A DNA stretch of 5,777 nt from Planctomycetota bacterium. Lineage in GTDB: Bacteria; Planctomycetota; Planctomycetia; Isosphaerales; Isosphaeraceae. The stretch's first letter is position 1. Each line of letters opens with the position of its first letter. Positions 1-4,766 of the stretch are shown piece by piece. The stretch is taken from positions 1 through 5,777 of the forward strand of contig JAJYDH010000415.1 in NCBI GenBank assembly GCA_021777685.1, read 5' to 3'. The notes beneath the pieces are model-generated. The model did not search any database and was not told the origin of the DNA. It saw only the letters and a list, made by a program, of their open reading frames with translations. The position numbers were made by a program, and so were the translations under genes.

Positions 1-702
1 TCCGATCTTGATCGCCCCTACAACAAGGCGTATCACCCGTTCAACTGGCGAGGCTGGCTCGACTTCGGCACCGGCGCCCTCGGCGACATGGCCTGCCACA
101 CGATCAACGTCGCGGCGATGGGCCTCGGCCTCTTCGACCCGCAGACCGTCGAGGTCGTCGACACCTCGGGCATCGTCGACCATGAGACCTACCCCAAGTG
201 GTCGATCATCAAGACCCACTTCGGCGAGCGCGAGGGCCGCGCCCCGCTCGACCTCGTCTGGTACGACGGCGGCCAGAACCTGCCCAAGGAGAAGCGCTCG
301 GAGATCGAGCAGCGGCTCCACGGCGAGAAGATCGCGGGCAGCGGCCTGCTCCTGGTCGGCGAGAAGGGCTCGTTCTACTCCACTAACGACTACGGCGCCG
401 AGCACACCCTGCTGCCCCGCGACCAGTTCAAGGAGCACCCCAAGGTCGAGGCCACGCTCCCCCACTCCCCGGGCCACTTCACCGAGTGGGTCGAGGCGAT
501 CAAGGCCGGCGACCCGAGCAAGGCCCTCTCCAACTTCAGCTACGCCAGCCGCCTGACCGAGACGGTCCTGCTCGGCGTCGTCGCCCTCAAGTCCGGCTCC
601 AAGGTCGAGTGGGACGCCGCCAACATGAAGGTCAAGAACAACCCCGGCGCCGACCAGTACCTCAAGCGCGACTACCGCAAGGGGTTCTCGATCCACGCGT
701 GA
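1..702 (+). CDS. Gfo/Idh/MocA family oxidoreductase, C-terminal part (5' end outside window)
   Basis: The frame is open from base 1 and stops with TGA at 700-702, giving 233 residues of a protein whose N-terminal Rossmann NAD(P)-binding domain lies outside the window. The visible part is the C-terminal alpha/beta substrate-binding domain. Key landmarks are the segment WRGWLDFGTGALGDMACH at fragment residues 16-33, with Asp29 and His33 in the place of the family's conserved D-x-G-x-H type active-site stretch, and a C-terminal tail W-DAANMK...YLKRDYRKGF (about 204-229). Both are typical of the many planctomycete members. The family performs NAD(P)-dependent oxidation, reduction or hydrolysis of sugars and related polyols; the substrate cannot be told from this piece. 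An internal ATG at base 88 is not the start, because the conserved motif begins upstream of it. The gene converges on truD with a 9-bp gap. Family assignment is firm; specific function is unknown. Confidence 0.93.
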   Translation, partial: SDLDRPYNKAYHPFNWRGWLDFGTGALGDMACHTINVAAMGLGLFDPQTVEVVDTSGIVDHETYPKWSIIKTHFGEREGRAPLDLVWYDGGQNLPKEKRSEIEQRLHGEKIAGSGLLLVGEKGSFYSTNDYGAEHTLLPRDQFKEHPKVEATLPHSPGHFTEWVEAIKAGDPSKALSNFSYASRLTETVLLGVVALKSGSKVEWDAANMKVKNNPGADQYLKRDYRKGFSIHA

Positions 703-711
703 TCGGCCCGA

Positions 712-1911
712 TCAGCCGTCGCCCCGGCCGGGATCTCCGGCCTGGGCGGCGTCGGTCACACGCTTGACGACCAGCGTGGCATACGCCCCCTTGGGCAGGT
801 CGAACCCGAGCGTGATCTTCTTCCGGCCGGGATAGAGATCGTCGGCCTCGACCGATTGGGTCAGCCCCTCGGGGAAGAACAGGGCGTTCCGGACCCCCTT
901 CGAGAAGAAGACGTCCTTGAGGTGCTTGACCCGGAGATCCTCCCAGGCCAGGCCGAACCCGGAGACGACTTCGAGGACCGCGTCGAGGACCGGCCCCGGC
1001 TCGGGGAGGGGCGTCCGCGAGGCGGGCAGGGGTAGCCTGGCCGAGGTCAGGACGGCCGCCTGTTCGGGGTCGAGCCCCCGGTGGATGGGCAGTTCGGCGA
1101 CCTTGAACTCGACGGCCGCCCGCTGCTCGGGCCGGGTCGTCCGCTCGATCAGGCGGGCGAGTTGCAAGTTCCAGAGGTGGCTCTGGAAGGCCGAGAAGTA
1201 GAGCGACCGCAACTCGCGACGGACCCGGGCGAAGGCCCCCCGGAAGTCGGTGGGGTGGTCGACGAGGTAGGTCGCGAGGCTCCGCGCGTGCGACCGGGGG
1301 AGCCTGGCCTTGGCCTCGGGCCAGTTCCCCCAGCACTCGCGGAGGATGGCCTTCTCGTCGCGGGCGTCCGGGCGGTCGGACGGGTTCGGCTCGGCGATGG
1401 CCAGGCGGAGGGCCTTCTCGTGGTCGCCGGCCAGCCAGGCGCGGGCGATGAAGTCGCCGTCGTAGCCGACCGAGCCGAACCGCTGGTCGTCGAAATAGTT
1501 GGGCAGGCCGTCGACGGGCAACTCGCCGAGGGCGACCCGGGCCGCCTCGGCCTTCTCCTTCGAGAGGTCGCGGAGGACGCACGTGAACCGGTTCCCCCGG
1601 AAGTTGGCCGGCCCGTAAGGGTGCGACAGCCGGCCGAGCGGCTCCAGGTCGACGTGCCCCTCGCGAATCCCCCGGTCGGGGCCGTCGAGGATCGTCAGAT
1701 ACTGGATCGTGACCGCGTGCCGGTCCTTCAGGCCGCCGTAGCTGACCTGCCGCCCGCCCAGGTTCCAGCGCCGGCAGATGGTCTCGATCGCCTCCAGCGT
1801 GCCGACCCCTCGCTTGGTGAGCCGGTAAAATCCGAACCGACCGCGATCGGACCCCTCGACCAGGGGCAGTTCCTCGACACGAAAATCTTCGGGCTGGCGC
1901 TTGAGCTTCAT
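712..1911 (-). CDS. truD: tRNA pseudouridine(13) synthase TruD
   Basis: The 399-residue product is a complete TruD, the cytoplasmic enzyme that isomerises uridine-13 of certain tRNAs to pseudouridine. Family motifs appear in order: the N-terminal PEDFRVEE; the catalytic-loop motif YGGLKDRHAVTIQ (58-70) with the expected catalytic Asp63; RGNRF (105-109); LPNYFDDQRFG (136-146), where E. coli has G-A instead of D-D; RSLYFSAFQSHLWN (235-248); and the C-terminal FDLPKGAYATLVV (370-382). The TRUD insertion domain lies between roughly residues 150 and 330. Length is somewhat above the 349 residues of the E. coli enzyme. The ATG at 1911-1909 starts directly before the conserved KLKRQPEDFRVEE, so the start is well supported although no Shine-Dalgarno sequence precedes it. 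It converges with the oxidoreductase and diverges from the membrane-protein gene, so it appears to be transcribed alone. The assignment is very secure; tRNA specificity is inferred from the family. Confidence 0.97.
   Translation of the reverse strand: MKLKRQPEDFRVEELPLVEGSDRGRFGFYRLTKRGVGTLEAIETICRRWNLGGRQVSYGGLKDRHAVTIQYLTILDGPDRGIREGHVDLEPLGRLSHPYGPANFRGNRFTCVLRDLSKEKAEAARVALGELPVDGLPNYFDDQRFGSVGYDGDFIARAWLAGDHEKALRLAIAEPNPSDRPDARDEKAILRECWGNWPEAKARLPRSHARSLATYLVDHPTDFRGAFARVRRELRSLYFSAFQSHLWNLQLARLIERTTRPEQRAAVEFKVAELPIHRGLDPEQAAVLTSARLPLPASRTPLPEPGPVLDAVLEVVSGFGLAWEDLRVKHLKDVFFSKGVRNALFFPEGLTQSVEADDLYPGRKKITLGFDLPKGAYATLVVKRVTDAAQAGDPGRGDG
722..746. terminator. GC-rich hairpin at the oxidoreductase/truD convergence
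   Basis: A 6-bp perfect stem GGCCGG (726-731) / CCGGCC (737-742) with loop GATCT extends by three further G-C pairs beyond one C-T mismatch (722-724 with 744-746). It starts 20 bp after the oxidoreductase stop and lies inside the last codons of truD. There is no T-tract on either side, so it is not a canonical intrinsic terminator. A GC-rich hairpin by chance in such a genome is quite possible. It may still slow or end transcription in this very tight convergent junction. Confidence 0.25.
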
Positions 1912-1917
1912 GGAGTC

Positions 1918-1923
1918 ATCTTA
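1918..1923 (-). promoter_or_regulatory. Possible -10 element of truD, leaderless transcript
   Basis: On the minus strand TAAGAT (4 of 6 with TATAAT) ends 6 nt before the truD ATG. If it is used, transcription would begin at or next to the A of the start codon, giving a leaderless mRNA. This fits the lack of a Shine-Dalgarno sequence upstream of truD, whereas three other genes here have one 9 nt before their start. No -35 match is seen in the GC-rich DNA 17 nt upstream, so this is a weak call. Confidence 0.3.
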
Positions 1924-1984
1924 ACCGACCCGGGCTCCCGGCCGCGAGGCTGAGGGATGACCGATCGTGGGGAGTTCGGTTAAG
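1920..1984. repeat. Inverted pair CTTAACCG / CGGTTAAG in the divergent spacer
   Basis: CTTAACCG at 1920-1927 and its exact reverse complement CGGTTAAG at 1977-1984 flank 49 bp in the truD / membrane-protein spacer. They are among the few A+T-rich spots in the 115-bp gap, so each may be the core of a promoter facing its own gene, or the pair may bind a dimeric regulator. The copy facing truD includes the TAAGAT element. Eight matching bases is short, and chance is not excluded. Confidence 0.35.
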
Positions 1985-1986
1985 CT
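1957..1986 (+). promoter_or_regulatory. Weak candidate promoter of the membrane-protein gene
   Basis: ATGACC (1957-1962, 4 of 6 with TTGACA) and TAAGCT (1981-1986, 3 of 6 with TATAAT) are separated by 18 bp. This would place a transcription start near 1993 and a leader of about 34 nt containing the GGGGAG ribosome-binding site. The match is poor, and planctomycete promoters are not well defined by this consensus. Confidence 0.2.
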
Positions 1987-2011
1987 CGGTGTCGTCCCAC
2001 CCTGCCGGAAC

Positions 2012-2017
2012 GGGGAG
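2012..2017 (+). promoter_or_regulatory. Ribosome-binding site deciding the start of the membrane-protein gene
   Basis: GGGGAG lies 9 nt before the ATG at 2027. It favours this start over the in-frame ATG at 1967, whose extra 20 residues look like translated spacer and would overlap the candidate promoter. Confidence 0.6.
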
Positions 2018-2026
2018 CCGAGACCG

Positions 2027-2839
2027 ATGCCCGATTTCCCGAAACTGCCGATCATCACCCCCCCGCCCGCGAGGCCGTTCCCCGAGTTGCCGATCGTCAC
2101 CCCGGACCCGCCCCGGATGACGCTCCGCGAGAAGTACGGAAACCTGTATTACCTGAGCATCGCCGGGCTGGTCGTCTCGTTCGCGGTGGTGGGCACCTTC
2201 GCCTATGGGCTCTGGTCGACCCGCGACTACTGGATGGCGACCTACGTCCTGAACGACCCGAAGCGGCCCGAGGCCGAGCGGGTCCGGGCGGCCTGGGCGA
2301 TGGCCGGCCACCCGGCGGCCAGCGACCTGCACCGGTTCGACCTGGCACTCCGGAAGGACCTGCCCCCGCTCGCCCGCTATGTGCTCGCCGAGCGGATGAC
2401 GCCCGAGGCGATCCGGGCCGACCCCAAGGGATACGCCCTGATGGTCGCCAAGAGCGAGGGCTGGCCCGACTGGCTCCGCCTGCTCCTGGTCCGGCCGATG
2501 GCCTACGGCGTGGGCGAGGGGTATCGGATCGCGTGGGAGCCGCTCGACCTCCTCCGCCAGAACTCCGACCCCGCCATCGCCCTCTGGGCGACCTACACCC
2601 GGGCCGTCATGGCGCCCGGCGACGCCCAGGCCGAGGGAGATCTCGGACGCGACGCGCGCCGGGAAGGGCCTTTCCAGGCTCTCGCCGTCCTGCTCGACGC
2701 CGCCGCCAAGGCCGAGGGCGACGCCCGGGTCCGGAAGCTCGACGAGGCGACCGCCTGGCTCCGGGCCCATCACCCGGAAGCGGTCAAGGTCTGGCAAGGC
2801 TGGACCGAACGGGACGGCCGGCTCGTCCCGGCCCGCTGA
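2027..2839 (+). CDS. Single-pass membrane protein with proline-rich repeated N-terminus, function unknown
   Basis: The 270-residue product begins with a proline-rich segment made of two 14-residue repeats, FPKLPIITPPPARP (4-17) and FPELPIVTPDPPRM (18-31). A basic stretch LREK follows, then one hydrophobic helix at about 40-63 (LYYLSIAGLVVSFAVVGTFA and on), ending at STRDYW. Positive charges before the helix suggest a cytoplasmic N-terminus and an extracytoplasmic domain of about 200 residues. That domain is predicted to be mainly alpha-helical, with several short units rich in Ala, Arg and Leu (for example EAERVRAAWAMAGHP and LARYVLAERM) that recall HEAT/TPR-like helical hairpins; this is an impression, not a domain match. 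No catalytic motif is seen. I do not recognise the family. It stands alone, divergent from truD and convergent with the right-hand operon. The start is chosen by GGGGAG 9 nt upstream. An antisense ORF covers it but reads as low-complexity sequence. Confidence 0.8.
   Translation: MPDFPKLPIITPPPARPFPELPIVTPDPPRMTLREKYGNLYYLSIAGLVVSFAVVGTFAYGLWSTRDYWMATYVLNDPKRPEAERVRAAWAMAGHPAASDLHRFDLALRKDLPPLARYVLAERMTPEAIRADPKGYALMVAKSEGWPDWLRLLLVRPMAYGVGEGYRIAWEPLDLLRQNSDPAIALWATYTRAVMAPGDAQAEGDLGRDARREGPFQALAVLLDAAAKAEGDARVRKLDEATAWLRAHHPEAVKVWQGWTERDGRLVPAR
2036..2119 (+). repeat. Two tandem 42-bp units encoding a 14-residue Pro-rich repeat
   Basis: Units 2036-2077 and 2078-2119 encode FPKLPIITPPPARP and FPELPIVTPDPPRM. 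The core F-P-x-L-P-I-x-T-P matches in both. DNA has diverged mainly at synonymous or conservative sites (such as CTG/TTG for Leu and ATC/GTC for Ile/Val), suggesting an old duplication kept under protein-level selection. Confidence 0.7.
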
Positions 2840-2891
2840 GGGCTGACGCTCCAACTCATTTCCAGCATCGCCGGCGCGGGCCGTTCTGTCT

Positions 2892-2912
2892 CCCTCTCCC
2901 TCTGGGAGAGGG
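2892..2912. terminator. Perfect 9-bp hairpin, left arm of the palindrome
   Basis: CCCTCTCCC (2892-2900) and GGGAGAGGG (2904-2912) pair perfectly around the loop TCT, 53 bp after the membrane-protein stop. It is a strong stem placed where a terminator is expected between convergent genes. No T-tract follows on either strand, so intrinsic termination is only possible, not shown. Confidence 0.4.
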
Positions 2913-2999
2913 CCGGGGTGAGGGGCGTCGCCGGTCAAGTGATAGCCAATGGGACCCTCAATCCCAGCCCGTTGGCAATGCGACGCCCCTCACCCCCGG

Positions 3000-3022
3000 C
3001 CCCACTCCCGGAGGGAGAGGGG
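3000..3022. terminator. Second hairpin, right arm of the palindrome
   Basis: CCCC-A-CTCCC (3000-3009) pairs with GGGAG-A-GGGG (3013-3022) around the loop GGA, with one A-A mismatch. It lies about 50 bp past the stop of the minus-strand operon and mirrors the left-arm hairpin. There is no T-tract. Its role as an operon end is inferred from position alone. Confidence 0.35.
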
Positions 3023-3070
3023 AGGAAGAGAGGAGTGCCGGCATCACTTGGCGTCCCTTGATCGGGCGCC

Positions 3071-4480
3071 TCAATGGAGCCGGGGGTCGACCGCCTGGAG
3101 GATGGCGCTGACGGATTTCTGGTTGAACCCCTTGTAGCCCTCGGTCCGCTGGAGGTTCTCCAGGTGGCTGCCGATGGCCCCCTCGGCCAGGAACCGGGCG
3201 TGCTGTTCGGCGTCGATCAGGCCGGCTTTCAGGGCCCGGTCGAGCCTCCGGGGGTCCACCTTCCAGCGCTCGCCGGCGGTGAACGCCTGGCGGAGGAACG
3301 GGAAGTCGGAGAACGGCTTCATCACGTCGATGTCGGCCTCGGATTTGAGGTCGGCCTTCAGGGCGTCGAAGTCGAACTGGGCTTCGAGGTGGTGCATGCC
3401 GGCTTCGAGGATCGACTCGCCGTGGAGGGCGATCCAGAGGCCCACGGTGTTGGGCCGGGGCAGGTCGGGCAGGGCGTCGTGGGCGAAGTCCTCGGTCGCC
3501 TCCTCGGGGGCGAGGTCGAGGTCGGCGAAGATCACGATGCCGGTCGTCGGGTGCTCCAGGATCTGCGCCCCCCAGCCGGCCTGCTCGCCCGCGTGGTAGC
3601 GTTCGCGGAGGCGGAATCCCAGCGTCTCGAAGATCCCGATCAGCCGGGGGAAGAACTTCCGCGAGGATCGATAAGTGTGGTGGTCGTGGTTCGCCCAGCC
3701 CAGGCCGAGCCGATCCTGCCGGGCCTTCTGGACCCGCCCCGCGCGGTTCCTCGACTGCCAGTAGTCGCGCTCGGCCTCGAAGACCAGGTGACAGGCCAGG
3801 TCGGGCCCGCCGGCCAGCTCGACCACCCGGGCCAGGGTCGCCTCGGTGGCGTCGAAACCCTCCTCGTCGTCGTCGAACCGCCGCTTCCGGCCCTCCCAGA
3901 GTTCGCGGGCCGCCAAGGCGTCACGGGCCGACTGCGGGGCCATCCGCCCGATCCGGGCCATGTCGCCCGAGAACGGGTCGAACCCGACGTACCCCCGCCG
4001 CTCGACCACCGCCAGGTCCACCCCTTCGCCCCCGACCCGACCGACCCGATAAGGCCCCATCGGATAGCCCCGGATCGTCAGGCCCAGGTCGTGGGCCCTC
4101 GAGAACGCCGAGGCCGACTCCACCTTGATGGCGACCTCGCGGACCGCCGATCCGGCCCCTCGCCGGACGATGATCCGGGGGAACATCCCCCCCTCATGGG
4201 CGAAGACCGGCGAGCCCAGGGGGTCGGCGATCGCCTGCCGCGTGTAACCCAGTCCGGAAAGAGTCTTCCCCAGCCCCGGCGCCTCGCCGATGATCAGGTG
4301 ATCGACCCAGTCCGAGAAGCGGGTGCTCGTCTCCCGGGCCATCCGCCCCGCCAGTCCGGCCGCGAAGGAATTTCCTTCCAGCGCCGAAACGATCCGATCG
4401 GCGACGAACGCCTCGGTCTCGGGCCAACGTTTCCAGTCGAAGGGCGATGCGGTTTCGAGACTTGCCATGTGTTGGGTCAT
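3071..4480 (-). CDS. Conserved-looking protein of unknown function, last gene of the FRG operon
   Basis: The 469-residue product is soluble, with no signal peptide or membrane helix. I do not recognise it securely. Two regions carry histidine-rich motifs: DWVDHLIIGE (58-66) followed by LGYTRQ...VFAHEGGMFPRIIV (77-105), and NHDHHTYRSS (264-273) followed by LGFRLRERYHAGEQAGWGAQILEHP (287-311) and GIVIFADLDL (314-323). The similar order, His motif then LG(Y/F)-x-R then a beta-rich stretch, recalls tandem vicinal-oxygen-chelate (glyoxalase-like) modules. GMHHLEAQFDFDAL (361-374) would add further metal-ligand candidates. This is a low-confidence structural guess. An acidic linker RRFDDDEEGFD (200-210) separates the halves. 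The open frame extends to 4729, but those extra residues overlap the 80-residue gene in another frame and look like shadow sequence. The ATG at 4480 is taken as start because a minicistron ends on it (ATGA); ATG at 4468 is the alternative. G+C is as high as the chromosome. Confidence 0.75.
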   Translation of the reverse strand: MTQHMASLETASPFDWKRWPETEAFVADRIVSALEGNSFAAGLAGRMARETSTRFSDWVDHLIIGEAPGLGKTLSGLGYTRQAIADPLGSPVFAHEGGMFPRIIVRRGAGSAVREVAIKVESASAFSRAHDLGLTIRGYPMGPYRVGRVGGEGVDLAVVERRGYVGFDPFSGDMARIGRMAPQSARDALAARELWEGRKRRFDDDEEGFDATEATLARVVELAGGPDLACHLVFEAERDYWQSRNRAGRVQKARQDRLGLGWANHDHHTYRSSRKFFPRLIGIFETLGFRLRERYHAGEQAGWGAQILEHPTTGIVIFADLDLAPEEATEDFAHDALPDLPRPNTVGLWIALHGESILEAGMHHLEAQFDFDALKADLKSEADIDVMKPFSDFPFLRQAFTAGERWKVDPRRLDRALKAGLIDAEQHARFLAEGAIGSHLENLQRTEGYKGFNQKSVSAILQAVDPRLH

Positions 4481-4527
4481 GAGAAGGGCCGTCCGGGCCG
4501 GCCAGCCAGCCGGGTGTTGAGGGTCAT
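4477..4527 (-). other. 16-codon minicistron bridging two operon genes
   Basis: An ATG overlapping the stop of the 80-residue gene (ATGA at 4527-4524) opens a 16-codon frame, M-T-L-N-T-R-L-A-G-R-P-G-R-P-F-S. Its TGA overlaps the ATG of the 469-residue gene (ATGA at 4480-4477). It fills the 43-nt gap exactly and could carry ribosomes across by stop-start coupling, which would explain why the downstream gene lacks a Shine-Dalgarno sequence. The peptide itself is not claimed to have a function, and such an arrangement can arise by chance. Confidence 0.35.
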
Positions 4528-4766
4528 TGTTCCACGAGCCGATAAACGCGAGGTAGTCGCCCTCGGCTCTGAAGATTGAGCAGTCGCCTGTAGAGGAAAT
4601 GCCGCGAGTCCAGGGTGTCCTCGATCCCGAGCAGGTGGACGAGCCGGTCGAATTCCGGGGTGTAGGCCAGGTCATCGACCGGCCGTCCGACGGTCCTGTA
4701 GGCTTCCACGAGCCGCTGATCTTCCGCATCCAGCGGGGGAAGTTTCCAGTCGAATTGATCAGCCAT
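4524..4766 (-). CDS. Small protein of 80 residues, function unknown, coupled to the FRG gene
   Basis: The product is small, soluble and highly charged. It has no membrane segment and no cysteine pair. The residue pattern looks like a real compact helical domain: PPLDAEDQRLVEAYRTVG (10-27), then VDDLAYTPEFDRLVHLLGI, then DSRHFLYRRLLNLQSRGRLPRV, which ends in a basic helix-turn that could bind nucleic acid. That last point is inference from composition. I do not recognise a named family. The start is strongly supported: GGAGGG (4781-4776) lies 9 nt upstream, and the start overlaps the FRG stop by 8 bp (ATGGCTGA), a classic translational-coupling arrangement. The competing frame here, the extended N-terminus of the next gene, is rich in Ser/Thr/Trp and looks non-coding. 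It could be an accessory or immunity partner of the FRG protein, or an unrelated small regulator; nothing in the sequence decides this. Confidence 0.75.
   Translation of the reverse strand: MADQFDWKLPPLDAEDQRLVEAYRTVGRPVDDLAYTPEFDRLVHLLGIEDTLDSRHFLYRRLLNLQSRGRLPRVYRLVEQ

Larger units (their letters stand above)
2891..3022. repeat. Long imperfect palindrome of two inverted CCCTCTCCC-type repeat copies
   Basis: Arm 2891-2930 and the reverse complement of 2981-3022 match almost base for base, with a perfect 13-bp block GTGAGGGGCGTCG (2918-2930) / CGACGCCCCTCAC (2981-2993). After a roughly 10-nt bulge in the left arm, pairing resumes nearer the centre with GCCAATGGG (2945-2953) / CCCGTTGGC (2968-2976), one mismatch. 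The whole could fold into a single long stem, or each arm into its own hairpin. Sequences of this kind (CCCTCTCCC...GGGAGAGGG next to GGGGTGAGGG) are scattered between genes in many bacterial genomes and often give false ORFs reading PHPGPLPEGEG. Two inverted copies together resemble a small non-autonomous mobile element, but no flanking target duplication was identified. Confidence 0.85.
2840..3070. other. Convergent intergenic spacer, 231 bp
   Basis: This is the gap between the membrane-protein gene and the end of the minus-strand operon. It holds the long palindrome at 2891-3022 and otherwise nothing I can assign. An ORF that runs through it on the minus strand (MTGDAPHPGPLPEGEG...) is a translation of the repeat, not a gene. 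Confidence 0.8.

Noticed and set aside
8..556. Ser/Thr/Arg-rich frame overlapping the oxidoreductase
   Set aside because: It is a +1 frame shadow of the clear Gfo/Idh/MocA coding frame, with a composition typical of shifted GC-rich sequence.
1081..1953. Plus-strand ORF of 290 codons opposite truD
   Set aside because: It is antisense to a secure truD and reads as repetitive Val/Gly/Pro/Asp low-complexity sequence.
1967..2026. Upstream in-frame start of the membrane protein at 1967
   Set aside because: The added 20 residues lack conservation-like features and would cover the CGGTTAAG element. ATG 2027 has a well-placed GGGGAG.
1916..2938. Minus-strand ORF of 340 codons opposite the membrane-protein gene
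   Set aside because: It begins inside the intergenic palindrome (MTGDAPHPGPLPEGEG), has a low-complexity Gly/Pro/Arg/Asp make-up and no recognisable motif. The plus-strand frame has a membrane helix, a ribosome-binding site and a protein-like composition.
2891..3022. CRISPR array or complete insertion sequence at the repeat region
   Set aside because: There are only two copies, in inverted orientation, with no regular spacers and no transposase frame, so it is a palindromic intergenic repeat.
3074..4579. Plus-strand ORF of 501 codons opposite the 469-residue gene
   Set aside because: It is a mirror frame kept open by high G+C. It is rich in Gly/Pro/Val/Glu/Arg without hydrophobic patterning and spans the end of one gene and part of the next.
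4481..4729. N-terminal extension of the 469-residue protein up to an ATG at 4729
   Set aside because: Most of it overlaps the 80-residue gene in another frame and is rich in Ser/Thr/Trp/Arg. The small gene has GGAGGG and a coupled start, so the extension is taken as non-coding.
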